Of a DNA stretch of 18,359 nt, positions 1-7,423 are shown piece by piece. The stretch's first letter is position 1. Each line of letters opens with the position of its first letter. Source of the DNA: an uncultured Acinetobacter sp. (GTDB lineage Bacteria > Pseudomonadota > Gammaproteobacteria > Pseudomonadales > Moraxellaceae); assembly GCF_943914805.1 (NCBI RefSeq), contig NZ_CALUDM010000073.1, positions 1 through 18,359 of the forward strand. The letters run 5' to 3'. A program made the position numbers and the translations under genes. Below the pieces are notes generated by a model, which was not told the origin of the DNA, ran no database searches, and saw nothing but the letters and a program-made list of their open reading frames with translations.

Positions 1-118
1 CGATGTGTTGTAAAAAGACCTGTTCATTTAAAGTGTTATTACTGAATTGTATGTGGATGGCACGTTTTTGCGCGGTGAGGCCAAGGCGGTCTAGGGCAAC
101 GTAGATATTATGTAGCAC
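1..118 (-). CDS. vgrG: VgrG (TssI) type VI secretion spike protein, N-terminal fragment
   Basis: The gene begins with GTG at 118-116 and runs off the left edge, leaving 39 codons. The peptide contains LDRLGLTAQKRAIHIQFSN followed by LNEQVFLQHI, which I recognise as the N-terminal gp27-like start of Acinetobacter VgrG proteins. VgrG trimers form the spike tip of the type VI secretion apparatus and carry effectors into neighbouring cells. The GTG start is chosen because the protein similarity begins there and no ATG lies just upstream in frame; the ribosome-binding site is weak. The gene is cut by the window edge, so its C-terminal effector or adaptor region cannot be seen. The muramidase gene upstream on the same strand is a possible functional partner (inference). 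Confidence 0.85.
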   Translation of the reverse strand, partial: MLHNIYVALDRLGLTAQKRAIHIQFSNNTLNEQVFLQHI

Positions 119-171
119 TATTCTTATAGCTCTTTTATTTATTAGTTTAACTTAACATTATTGCATGTTTT

Positions 172-188
172 TGGCAACATTGTTGCCA
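172..188. promoter_or_regulatory. Perfect palindrome upstream of vgrG
   Basis: TGGCAACATTGTTGCCA is a perfect inverted repeat with 8-base arms and a single central base, 54 bases upstream of the vgrG start. It stands out as GC-richer than the surrounding AT-rich DNA. There is no T-tract typical of a terminator, so an operator for a dimeric regulator of vgrG is the more likely reading. That role is inferred. Confidence 0.35.
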
Positions 189-365
189 CGATATCCCATT
201 ATATTTTAAATATAAATATTTGTTATAAATCACTATTTATTTTATTTTTCATATAATTTAAATGTATGGCTTATTGTAGATATAAACTTATTTTTAATCT
301 GTATGAATACATAATATTTTTTTGCTTATGTAAAAATGAAGATATAGTTGCTTATTATTTTTCTA

Positions 366-953
366 TTATTTTCCCAGAAATAACGCTTTTTCTATAGCGC
401 GACGATTAACCAAACCTTGAATGGTTTGACCACCAGCCTTAACCCATACATCAAATTGTTGACTCGCAGCCAGATAATCCCCTGTATTTAAAAGCTTGAC
501 TAAGGTTGAATTCTGAAAAGCATTTATTCCAATGTTATATGCCAATGAAACCAGTGCATCAAATTGATATTGCTGTAAAGGAACTATTACAGCCTTAGAT
601 ACAGCATTCTCAAAACGTGCTAAATCATGCAACATAAAAGCTTTAGCTTGTTGAATAGTACAGCAATCACCATCTTGTACGCTTTTTCCATGTGGAAAAA
701 CCGTTGTGCCAAAACCTATCGTCCAAACGCCAACGCTGTCTTGATACGCATTTAAACGTAAACCTTCAAAGTTAGAAATGAGCTTCATACCCTTTTCACT
801 GATTTTGTACGCCGTATCTTGTGCATAACCAATATTTTGATTCGGTGCTTGGTCTACAGCAATTGCAAAATCACTGTTTGAAGGCTGATTTGAGGGATTA
901 AAAATTGTTGAGATCAATTTAGATATCATTTTTGAAAAAGATAGATTCATCAT
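366..953 (-). CDS. GH24-family muramidase (phage-type lysozyme), possible T6SS effector
   Basis: The 195-residue protein carries a glycoside hydrolase family 24 lysozyme domain from about residue 50 to the end. The catalytic triad is visible as E63, D72 and T78, with the same spacing as E11, D20 and T26 of T4 lysozyme, followed by the WTIGFGTT segment. It should cleave the MurNAc-GlcNAc bond of peptidoglycan. Residues 1-48 form an extension with a weakly amphipathic start and a Ser/Asn/Gln-rich linker; there is no clear cleavable signal peptide or strong membrane anchor. It lies upstream of, and on the same strand as, vgrG, with a 247-base gap. No holin, Rz or other phage gene is nearby, which argues against a prophage lysis cassette and makes a T6SS cargo role possible. 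No immunity gene can be seen next to it. ATG codons at 953 and 950 are both usable. Confidence 0.85.
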   Translation of the reverse strand: MMNLSFSKMISKLISTIFNPSNQPSNSDFAIAVDQAPNQNIGYAQDTAYKISEKGMKLISNFEGLRLNAYQDSVGVWTIGFGTTVFPHGKSVQDGDCCTIQQAKAFMLHDLARFENAVSKAVIVPLQQYQFDALVSLAYNIGINAFQNSTLVKLLNTGDYLAASQQFDVWVKAGGQTIQGLVNRRAIEKALFLGK

Positions 954-1261
954 TTAGCTCAATAAAATGTGTTGCCATTGTAAAAGTTGTATCGGCGAAT
1001 CTGAAATTTTTATGCGATATTTTTGTAAAAATCATGTTCAATTGTGAGGTAAGTTTCACATCGATAAAATTGTTTTCATCGGTTAAAATTGATATTTTCA
1101 AACATATAAAAATAAAACCATATAAAAAGTATGTGTATATCACATAAGGATGCTAATACTACAATTTTGCTCAACAAAATACCCAGATTTCGAATTGTTC
1201 TACAATGCTTAATGTGTTATCAATGAATAAGTTGAACAATTAATAATTAAGGAGAAATATT
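954..1261. other. Divergent intergenic region, muramidase / usp
   Basis: This 308-base AT-rich stretch separates divergent transcription units and must hold the promoters of the muramidase gene (minus) and the first stress-protein gene (plus). The only open frames are two mutually antisense, low-complexity ones without ribosome-binding sites. I see no confident promoter hexamers, RNA or repeat. Confidence 0.5.
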
Positions 1262-1723
1262 ATGCTTTATAAACACATTCTTCTCGCAATAGATGATTCT
1301 CCTATTTCCTATGCTGCGGTCGCCCATGCAGAAAAATTGGCAATTGCCTTGAATTGTAAAATAACGGTGACCAGTGTAATTGCAGTTGATCCATTTAAAG
1401 GGGTTGATTTTTATAAAGTTGCACCAGCGGTTACTCAATACCTTATGGAAGCTGAACAGAATGCGCTGAATCGTTTAAAAGATGTTCAGGAAACTTTACT
1501 TCATCACGGTGTGAGTGTTGTCGATACTAAAATTGTTAGAGAGGTACCGCCTGCAACAGGTATTTTAAATGCAGCCGATGAGTTGAATGCGGATTTAATT
1601 GTGATGGGTTCACATGGTCGTACAGGGTTTAAAAAGTTCTTCTTGGGTAGTGTTGCGCAAGAAGTATTATCAATCAGTCCTTTACCTGTACTGATTATTA
1701 AATCGGTCAATGAGATTGATTAA
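1262..1723 (+). CDS. Universal stress protein, UspA family (first of tandem pair)
   Basis: This is a single Usp domain of 153 residues, the normal size for the family. The protein starts with YKHILLAIDDSP, the beta1 strand with its nucleotide-contacting Asp. Near the C-terminus it has GSHGRTGFKKFFLGS, matching the G-2x-G-9x-G(S/T) ATP-binding signature. Such ATP-binding Usps are cytoplasmic dimers linked to stress survival and stationary phase. AAGGAG at 1249-1254 supports the ATG at 1262. The second stress-protein gene begins 69 bases after this one stops, and no terminator lies between, so they are probably co-transcribed. The pair probably arose by duplication, since the second protein has the same layout and very similar end motifs. 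Confidence 0.93.
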   Translation: MLYKHILLAIDDSPISYAAVAHAEKLAIALNCKITVTSVIAVDPFKGVDFYKVAPAVTQYLMEAEQNALNRLKDVQETLLHHGVSVVDTKIVREVPPATGILNAADELNADLIVMGSHGRTGFKKFFLGSVAQEVLSISPLPVLIIKSVNEID

Positions 1724-1792
1724 TCTCTCATTTTGAATTGTTTTTTAGTCATTATTCATTTGATTTATTGAAAATAAACAGGAGATTTTCTC

Positions 1793-2236
1793 ATGTCATA
1801 TCAACATATTCTTGTTCCAATTGACGGCTCAGATATTTCTTATTCTGCAATTCGCCATGCAGCAGAAATAGCCAAAACATTTGGAAGTAAAGTGACCGCA
1901 ATTAGTGTTGTATCTGAGGATCCTTTTGCAGCAGCAGACTTTTACTACACATCTGCAATGTTGAAAGATTATGTTAAGGAAGCTGTTAAAAATGCTGAAG
2001 AATCTTTAGTCAAAGCAGAACAAATTGCACAACAACAAGGGATTACGATTAGCACTCAAGTCATTAAAGATGCTGTTTCTGCTGAAACAGTGGTGGCAAC
2101 TGCTGAAGAATTAAAAACGGATCTCATTGTGATTGGTTCTCATGGTAGAAAAGGCTTCCAAAAGTTTTTCCTTGGTAGCTTCGCCCAAGATGTTTTAAAT
2201 CATACACAGTTACCTGTTTTGATTGTTAAACAGTAA
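1793..2236 (+). CDS. Universal stress protein, UspA family (second of tandem pair)
   Basis: This is a 147-residue single Usp domain. It begins YQHILVPIDGSD and carries the ATP-binding signature as GSHGRKGFQKFFLGS near residue 120, so nucleotide binding is expected. AGGAG at 1780-1784 precedes the ATG. It shares the DPF(K/A)..DFY segment and the C-terminal HGR.GF.KFFLGS block with its upstream neighbour, consistent with tandem duplication followed by divergence. Transcription should stop at the strong hairpin just downstream. The specific stress it responds to cannot be read from the sequence. Confidence 0.93.
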   Translation: MSYQHILVPIDGSDISYSAIRHAAEIAKTFGSKVTAISVVSEDPFAAADFYYTSAMLKDYVKEAVKNAEESLVKAEQIAQQQGITISTQVIKDAVSAETVVATAEELKTDLIVIGSHGRKGFQKFFLGSFAQDVLNHTQLPVLIVKQ

Positions 2237-2264
2237 CTTTCTGAATAAATTGAATAAACCAATT

Positions 2265-2292
2265 AAAAACCCACTCCCTAAAGTGGGTTTTT
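2265..2292. terminator. Bidirectional intrinsic terminator
   Basis: A perfect 11-base-pair stem (AAAAACCCACT / AGTGGGTTTTT) closes a 6-base loop. A-tract and T-tract on either side allow it to work in both directions. It serves the usp pair from the left and the convergent small gene at 2343-2573 from the right. Confidence 0.9.
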
Positions 2293-2342
2293 ATCATTTT
2301 AAATGAGTATTCAAGCAAATATTTTTAATTGAATAGGTCTAT

Positions 2343-2573
2343 TTAGATTGCAATAACTTTAACCAATATCGTTTGAGATTCTTCAAAATCATCATAAATT
2401 TGTTTGCGGGTTAATTCTTTGGATTTAACTTTAAAATCATGATTTTGATAATGAATTATATTTGGAATTTGATCGAAATAACTTGCATCGGCTTCTATAC
2501 TTTCTTCAAATAAAGGTGTGCCAAGTTGGTATTCTCTACTTTTAAGGACAACATACTTAACTGTAGTTTTCAT
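2343..2573 (-). CDS. Small conserved-looking protein of unknown function
   Basis: This 76-residue protein begins MKTTVKYVVLKSREYQLG. I do not recognise a domain. It is rich in charged residues, has no signal peptide or membrane segment and should be cytoplasmic. The alternation of beta-like stretches (TTVKYVVLK, HDFKVKSKEL, ILVKVIAI) suggests a small alpha/beta or beta fold. The start at 2573 is chosen because AAGGAG lies 8 bases ahead of this ATG; the upstream GTG at 2582 overlaps that ribosome-binding site. It stands alone, convergent with the usp genes and sharing their terminator. The good ribosome-binding site and terminator support a real gene. Confidence 0.7.
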   Translation of the reverse strand: MKTTVKYVVLKSREYQLGTPLFEESIEADASYFDQIPNIIHYQNHDFKVKSKELTRKQIYDDFEESQTILVKVIAI

Positions 2574-3082
2574 ATAACGCACTCCTTTTTCATATGCACT
2601 TTATTTTTATTTATATCATCTTTTTACCCTGTTGAAAGATAAAAAATCACTAAATTGTCTAGTTATTCCCCGATTAGCGCTAAAAAAGAAAACCCACTTT
2701 TCTTAAAAAGTGGGTAGACCATGGTTTTTTAGCCTGATTACGCTGAATTATCATTATTTAAATACTGTCGTTCTTGTAGTCGTTTTTGTATTTTTCTTAT
2801 TGGGTTTATTATCTCAACTAAATATGACAGTGTTATTGCACTTCACTCATTATTTCATCTAAATCTATTTTTTAGTGCAATGTGAATAAAATGAGTTGTA
2901 TTACTTTGCTTAAGCTAATGATTAGCACGACTTTATCTATTAATCGTTCATAAATGATTCATTAAATTAGGAAAATACAATTTTACAACGCCTAACGAAA
3001 TAAATTGATTCACTTTTTTACTAAAAAACGGTAAATTTTACACATTCTGCACAAGCAATAACATTAATGAATAGGAAGCGTT
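2574..3082. other. Gene-poor intergenic stretch
   Basis: About 500 bases without a convincing protein gene. It holds the promoter region of the small minus-strand gene, the orphan hairpin at 2692-2715, a weak inverted repeat (ATTGCACT at 2835-2842 with AGTGCAAT at 2874-2881) and, at its right end, the leader of the lipoprotein gene, with AGGAAG at 3073-3078. No promoter hexamers stand out. Confidence 0.5.
2683..2715 (-). terminator. Orphan minus-oriented terminator
   Basis: ACCCACTTTT (2692-2701) pairs perfectly with AAAAGTGGGT (2706-2715) across a 4-base loop. Read on the minus strand, the stem is followed by a T-rich tail (TTTCTTTTTT). No minus-strand protein gene lies upstream of it, as the next gene to the right is on the plus strand. 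It may end a small RNA or be a relic. Its stem core repeats that of the terminator at 2265-2292. Confidence 0.6.
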
Positions 3083-3553
3083 ATGAAACTCCAATTAGCT
3101 TTAATTTCTTCTATAGCATGTTTATCTTTAGCGGGTTGTGCGGGTTCTTACCCTGAAAAAGTGGTAACCAAAGGCCCTTTAATCTGTGAAGCGAACGACG
3201 TATGCCCTGAGCTTGCGATGCGTTGGAATGAAGAAAAGCGTAATGGTTTTAAAATCACAGCTGAAATCAATAATTCAAATAAATACGATATTAAACAATT
3301 TGTATTCTTAGTTGATGGTCAACCTTATGCTTATTCAACCATTAATCCTACTCAATACAGTGGACAAACATCATCGAATTCGATCAATGTTCCTGCAAGC
3401 TTTTTAAATTCATTCCGTAGCGGAAAAGAAATTACATTGAAATTGGTGACTGACCAAGGTGATATTGAACGTCCAATTTTAAAGGCTGACGGACAACAAT
3501 CTTCTGCTTATCTGACTTTCTTGAAAGGTTATACTGGTCAAATTGCTCAATAA
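3083..3553 (+). CDS. Outer-membrane-directed lipoprotein, unknown function
   Basis: The 156-residue precursor has a lipoprotein signal peptide: a short hydrophobic stretch ending in the lipobox LAGC, with the acylated cysteine at position 19. The next residue is Ala rather than Asp, so the Lol system should send it to the outer membrane. The mature part (about 138 residues) looks beta-rich, with alternating stretches such as GFKITAEINN and QFVFLVDGQPYAYS that suggest an immunoglobulin-like beta sandwich. I do not recognise a named family. It stands alone, with AGGAAG ahead of the ATG and a strong terminator right after it. Its role at the cell envelope is open. Confidence 0.88.
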   Translation: MKLQLALISSIACLSLAGCAGSYPEKVVTKGPLICEANDVCPELAMRWNEEKRNGFKITAEINNSNKYDIKQFVFLVDGQPYAYSTINPTQYSGQTSSNSINVPASFLNSFRSGKEITLKLVTDQGDIERPILKADGQQSSAYLTFLKGYTGQIAQ

Positions 3554-3577
3554 TTTGAATTGTTAAAATTTTAGAAT

Positions 3578-3606
3578 AAAAAACCAGACGTGATGTCTGG
3601 TTTTTT
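3578..3606. terminator. Bidirectional intrinsic terminator
   Basis: A 12-base-pair stem (AAAAAACCAGAC / GTCTGGTTTTTT) with a 5-base loop lies between the lipoprotein gene and the convergent aroC. The A/T tracts on both flanks let it end both units. Confidence 0.92.
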
Positions 3607-3648
3607 ATGTGCTTAGATCAATGAATATCCATTAATCTGAATGCGATT

Positions 3649-4743
3649 TTACTTTGGCTCAATCGGTGCAAATGGTGCAACCACATCAGCATTTTGCGCA
3701 CGATGACGCATAAAGTGATCCATTAAAACAATCGCCATCATTGCCTCTGCAATTGGTGTCGCACGAACGCCTACACATGGATCATGGCGACCCTTGGTTA
3801 AAACATCCGTGTCTTCACGATTGATATTAATCGTTTTACCCGGTGTGGTAATAGACGCAGTTGGCTTTAAAGCAATCGCAACACGAATCGTTTGACCAGA
3901 AGAAATTCCACCCAAAATCCCGCCTGCATGGTTTGCCAAGAAACCATCCGTTGTTAATTCATCACGTGTTCGATGACCAAATTGCCCTGCTACAGCAAAA
4001 CCGTCACCAATTTCTACACCTTTAACGGCATTAATCGACATCATGGCATGTGCAATATCTGCATCTAAACGATCAAAAACAGGTTCGCCCCAACCCACAG
4101 GAACTTTTTCTGCCAAAATTTCAAGTTTTGCACCACAGCTTGAACCTTGCTCACGAAGTGAAGTCACCAGTGCTTCAAAACGTGGTACAGCTTTTATATC
4201 ACCACAGAAAAATGGATTATTCGGAACTTCATTCCAATCCAAAGTTTCAGCAACTTCTGTTCCGATTTGTGTAACATGCCCACGTACCACAATACCGAAT
4301 TTCTCAGCTAAATATTTTTTAGCAATCGCACCCGCCGCAACGCGCATCGCTGTTTCACGTGCGCTAGAACGACCACCGCCACGGTAGTCACGGAAACCGT
4401 ACTTTTGTGTATAGGTATAATCTGCATGGCCAGGACGGAATGTTTGCGCAATATTACCGTAATCTTTTGATTTTTGATCTGTATTGCGAATCAATAAACC
4501 AATAGATGTACCTGTAGTTTTACCTTCAAAAACCCCTGAAATAATTTCAACTTCATCTGGTTCTTTACGTTGTGTTGCGAACTTTGATGTTCCCGGTTTA
4601 CGACGATCTAAATCTTTTTGTAAATCGGCTTCACATAATTCAAGACCTGGTGGAACACCATCCACAATCGCCATCAAGCCAGCACCGTGAGATTCACCAC
4701 AAGTCGTTACACGGAAGAGTTGTCCAATACTATTACCTGCCAT
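3649..4743 (-). CDS. aroC: Chorismate synthase
   Basis: Converts 5-enolpyruvylshikimate-3-phosphate to chorismate, the last step of the shikimate pathway, using reduced FMN as cofactor. The 364 residues match the usual length. All three family signatures are present: GESHG at 16-20, the RPGHADYT and RGGGRSSARET region at 103-131, and RHDPCVGVRATPIAEAMMAI from 319. AAGGAGT lies 7 bases ahead of the ATG at 4743, so the start is secure. The gene follows prmB after only 12 bases, and the prmB stop codon overlaps the aroC ribosome-binding site, indicating one operon and probably translational coupling. The product feeds Phe, Tyr, Trp, folate and ubiquinone synthesis. The downstream hairpin at 3578-3606 ends the transcript. 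Confidence 0.98.
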   Translation of the reverse strand: MAGNSIGQLFRVTTCGESHGAGLMAIVDGVPPGLELCEADLQKDLDRRKPGTSKFATQRKEPDEVEIISGVFEGKTTGTSIGLLIRNTDQKSKDYGNIAQTFRPGHADYTYTQKYGFRDYRGGGRSSARETAMRVAAGAIAKKYLAEKFGIVVRGHVTQIGTEVAETLDWNEVPNNPFFCGDIKAVPRFEALVTSLREQGSSCGAKLEILAEKVPVGWGEPVFDRLDADIAHAMMSINAVKGVEIGDGFAVAGQFGHRTRDELTTDGFLANHAGGILGGISSGQTIRVAIALKPTASITTPGKTININREDTDVLTKGRHDPCVGVRATPIAEAMMAIVLMDHFMRHRAQNADVVAPFAPIEPK

Positions 4744-4755
4744 GCTGACGACTCC

Positions 4756-5766
4756 TTAAACTTGAGTAGATTGAATGAATAAATCACGATATTGACGGCA
4801 TTGCTCAGCTGTTAAAGCAAAAATACCTGAACCACCGTTTTGGAATTGTAACCAATGGAAATCAACAGTATTAAAGTTTTGACGCATTGCCCATTCAGAA
4901 TTACCGACTTCAATCACGATCAAACCATCTTCAGTCAAATAATCTGCTGCTTGAGCTAACATCTTACGGACTAAATCTAAACCATCTTGACCAGCAGCTA
5001 ATGCAAGCTCAGGTTCATGGTGAAACTCTTCAGGTAAGTCAGCCATGTCCTCAGCATCTACATACGGAGGATTTGAAACGATCAAATCATATTGATTTTC
5101 AGCAGGAATTTTCGCAAATAAGTCAGATTCTAGCAGTGCAACTTGATATTGCTTATCGTGATGTTCAGTATTGATTGAAGCAACTTCTAAAGCTTCTTTC
5201 GAAATATCTGTCGCATCAACTTCTGCATCTGGGAATGCATATGCCAATGCAATTGCAATACAACCTGAACCTGTACACATGTCCAAAATACGTTGTGGTG
5301 TTTTCGCTTGAGTATTTTCAGGTAAATTATTATTTGCTTCACGCATTTGACCATTTTCATCTAAGCAATATGGCGCAAAACGCTGATTAATTAACTCTGC
5401 AATTGGTGAGCGTGGAATCAATACACGTTCATCTACATAATAAGGTTTGTTGCAGAAATAGGCTAAATTCAATAAATAAGAAGTCGGTACTTTTTCATTA
5501 ATACGACGTTCTAAAAGGCTTAAAAATTCAGCTTTTTCACTTGGTAATAATTTAGCATCTAGAATTTCAGCATCTGCTTTCCATTCCAATGACATTGTTT
5601 GTAAAACTAAAGCTGAACTTTCAGCAAAATAATCTTCTGTACCCTGACCTAAATGTGCATCGTATTGACGTAAAGCTGTAACACCAAAGCGAATAAAATC
5701 ACGAATTGTTGTTAAGTTTTCAGCAGCTTCCTGTAAATGTTCAGGGCTAATAGTCGGTCGATCCAC
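4756..5766 (-). CDS. prmB: Ribosomal protein L3 N5-glutamine methyltransferase
   Basis: A class I SAM-dependent methyltransferase of the HemK/Prm family, which methylates a glutamine side chain of ribosomal protein L3. Motif I is LDMCTGSGCIAIA at 161-173. The catalytic NPPY is at 232-235, and the continuation VDAEDMADLPEEFHHEPELAL is characteristic of PrmB rather than the release-factor enzyme PrmC. At 336 residues it is longer than the roughly 310 of E. coli PrmB. A polar insert at about 137-156 (rich in Asn, Gln and Glu) sits between the substrate-recognition helices and the SAM domain. The start is a GTG at 5766 with GGAG about 10 bases upstream. It is the first gene of the prmB-aroC operon, an arrangement also seen in other gammaproteobacteria. 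Confidence 0.95.
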   Translation of the reverse strand: MDRPTISPEHLQEAAENLTTIRDFIRFGVTALRQYDAHLGQGTEDYFAESSALVLQTMSLEWKADAEILDAKLLPSEKAEFLSLLERRINEKVPTSYLLNLAYFCNKPYYVDERVLIPRSPIAELINQRFAPYCLDENGQMREANNNLPENTQAKTPQRILDMCTGSGCIAIALAYAFPDAEVDATDISKEALEVASINTEHHDKQYQVALLESDLFAKIPAENQYDLIVSNPPYVDAEDMADLPEEFHHEPELALAAGQDGLDLVRKMLAQAADYLTEDGLIVIEVGNSEWAMRQNFNTVDFHWLQFQNGGSGIFALTAEQCRQYRDLFIQSTQV

Positions 5767-5887
5767 TTAAGGTTTCTCCAAGGTCATATTTTTAAACAGC
5801 TTATGATACCTTGTTTTGAATGACTTTTATAATGCTTTCAAACTTTTTCACGATCAGATTTCAAAACAGATTCTAAAACAATAATTT

Positions 5888-6262
5888 TTATAATCTGAAT
5901 GCAAGCCGTTCTAGCATATTTCCTCGATTGACTGTTTCTTTTAATGCACAGGTATAATATTTACTTTTATACACTTCAGAAAGCGATTTATTGGCTTCAT
6001 CACAGCGTTGATCTCTAGATTTAACCCATTGTTTTTGATATTTCTTTTGAGCTTTCTTTTCTTTGGCAGAATACAAGACTAGGGTCTTTTTAAATAAGCT
6101 TTCTACACGGTCATCTTGGTATTTAAACTCGTCTTTTGCACAATTTGCATAGCTATCGCTTTTTGAACTGACACAAGATAAATAATCAGAACTGTACCCC
6201 ATTGCATAAATCTGCATAGGTAGTAACAAAGACACCGTTAACCCCAAGTATTTTAACGACAT
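5888..6262 (-). CDS. Exported LprI/DUF1311-like small protein
   Basis: This 124-residue precursor has a signal peptide covering about residues 1-20 (SLKYLGLTVSLLLPMQIYA). The mature part is lysine-rich and helical, with four cysteines (C30, C41, C87, C105) likely to form two disulfides. The pattern W..SRDQRC....K.....YY.C.L.ET..R...L resembles the LprI N-terminal-like family (DUF1311), named after a mycobacterial lysozyme inhibitor; many members have no proven function. The start at 6262 is preferred over the ATG at 6286 because AGGGAA lies 7 bases ahead of it and the signal peptide then begins properly. It should be periplasmic. It lies in the same orientation as, and downstream of, the gene at 6401-6757, with a 138-base gap. 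Confidence 0.75.
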   Translation of the reverse strand: MSLKYLGLTVSLLLPMQIYAMGYSSDYLSCVSSKSDSYANCAKDEFKYQDDRVESLFKKTLVLYSAKEKKAQKKYQKQWVKSRDQRCDEANKSLSEVYKSKYYTCALKETVNRGNMLERLAFRL

Positions 6263-6400
6263 TGAATTTTCCCTATAAAAAATCATTATTTTAATTCAAA
6301 TATTTCATTGCATTGAGTGTAAAAGATTTAATAAAAAATACAATCATTAAGCATTGTGAATCATTAGATTTCACTTGATGGTCTGTATCAAGATCACTAT

Positions 6401-6757
6401 CTATTGGGTAATGGATATCACTACCCCATTTTTTAATGAGATATAGCCCAATTCTGGATAATACCAAGTTTCATTTTTAGCTCTAGACGTAGTATAGGAA
6501 CTTTTCCGCTCTGGTGCTCCCCATTTTGTGGTCTTAATCACTTGGTCACCTGACATACCAACTTTAGGCTCTCGTGCTGCTTTCCATTGTTGATATTTTT
6601 GAGCATCACTCATCGATGCCTGAGCGTGATTTAAAGATCTAGAACCTGCACACGGTTTGCCTTGATATACCGTATGACCCTTATTTGTACAGGTATAAAC
6701 TTCTGCAACTGTGTTTTGCACATACAATAATGCAACGACCCCTAAAATTTGTTTCAC
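6401..6757 (-). CDS. Periplasmic protein: DUF4124-like N-terminus with BamE/SmpA-like C-terminus
   Basis: The 118-residue precursor has a signal peptide ending near residue 18 (QNTVA before EVYTC). Residues 20-37, EVYTCTNKGHTVYQGKPC, resemble the DUF4124 start found in many small proteobacterial exported proteins, with C23 and C36 placed to form a disulfide. Residues 66-118 (VGMSGDQVIKTTKWGAPE, then ETWYYPELGYISLKNGVV) resemble the OmlA/SmpA fold of BamE: a G-x-s-xx-qV helix, a WG-P turn, W-Y-Y and a closing strand. There is no lipobox, so it is probably soluble. The start is GTG: an in-frame TAA two codons upstream rules out any earlier start, and the ribosome-binding site (GGTGG) is weak. 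The combination may act as a small envelope adaptor, which is inferred. Confidence 0.75.
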   Translation of the reverse strand: MKQILGVVALLYVQNTVAEVYTCTNKGHTVYQGKPCAGSRSLNHAQASMSDAQKYQQWKAAREPKVGMSGDQVIKTTKWGAPERKSSYTTSRAKNETWYYPELGYISLKNGVVISITQ

Positions 6758-6892
6758 GATTTAGCCACCATGTACTTCATTTTTTTAGATTTATTTTGTT
6801 ATGTATTATCGTTTATTTTTAAAACAAATCAATCATTTTAATCATGAAAATTAGTTTTTACGTGATCTATCTTACAAAATAAAAACGCTTAC

Positions 6893-6921
6893 TTGAAATT
6901 AAGCATCATGACCTTTATATA
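6893..6921 (+). promoter_or_regulatory. Candidate sigma-70 promoter
   Basis: TTGAAA, a 17-base spacer and TATATA match the -35 and -10 boxes with ideal spacing. The predicted transcript would start near 6928, about 35 bases ahead of the small gene at 6963. Confidence 0.5.
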
Positions 6922-6962
6922 TAGATGAAAGTTTTATATTTCATGCAGAATTCAGTCTATTT

Positions 6963-7280
6963 ATGAGCTACAAGCACAATAATCTCCTCGCCATGCGTCA
7001 ATCATGGTGGAATGATGAATCTAATCCATCAGTACAAATTGAAAAGCAGTTCTTTCAAAATACATTGAATGAATTGGGTGTCTATGAAACTCCATCCTTA
7101 GATGACGTTAAATACTTTTTCTTTAGTTTACCTAGCATTATTATTGTCAAAGGTTATTCACTTGGATTTACAAATCGAAGTGTTAAAGACATGATTACGC
7201 ATCATATTGAAACGAATAAACAATCTTTAATGCTCAGAAAAGAGATTAAAATTCAATATAGAATGCAAAGTTCAAATTAA
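6963..7280 (+). CDS. Small protein of unknown function
   Basis: This is a 105-residue protein without a recognised domain. It has no signal peptide; the hydrophobic stretch FFFSLPSIIIVKGYSLGF (about 51-68) is too interrupted to be a clear membrane helix. The C-terminus is basic (RKEIKIQYRM). There is no good ribosome-binding site before either the first ATG (6963) or the one at codon 11 (MRQSWWNDES), so the exact start is uncertain. A well-spaced candidate promoter 40-70 bases upstream and an intact frame with natural-looking composition support it as a real gene. The following kinase gene is 143 bases away, so co-transcription is unclear. Confidence 0.6.
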   Translation: MSYKHNNLLAMRQSWWNDESNPSVQIEKQFFQNTLNELGVYETPSLDDVKYFFFSLPSIIIVKGYSLGFTNRSVKDMITHHIETNKQSLMLRKEIKIQYRMQSSN

Positions 7281-7423
7281 TTTTAGTGAATATGCGATTT
7301 AAATCAACGAAAGTAGAAATATATCGCCCCGTTTAGCGAATTGAACTATTTAAATAGCGCTATTGCATGTAATATTCTTCACAATTCATCATCTTTTCGA
7401 ATCTCTATAAGGATTTTATCTTC

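Noticed and set aside
919..1147. Two overlapping antisense open frames of about 70 codons between the muramidase and usp genes
   Set aside because: They are mutual shadows of low-complexity AT-rich DNA, have no ribosome-binding sites, and one overlaps the muramidase start. No immunity-protein features (signal peptide or lipobox) are present.
2710..2862. A 50-codon plus-strand frame starting at GTG, encoding a hydrophobic stretch (VVLVVVFVFFLLGLL) that looks like one membrane helix
   Set aside because: The GTG lies inside a hairpin arm, there is no ribosome-binding site, and AT-rich DNA readily gives Val/Leu/Phe-rich frames. It could be revisited if a transcript is found.
4043..4387. Long plus-strand frames opposite aroC and prmB
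   Set aside because: They are reverse-strand shadows of well-supported genes with full family motifs; their proteins resemble nothing and lack ribosome-binding sites.
5888..6262. LprI-like protein as immunity protein for the GH24 muramidase
   Set aside because: The family name refers to lysozyme inhibition, but the gene lies 5 kb away, across several unrelated genes, and many family members have no such activity.
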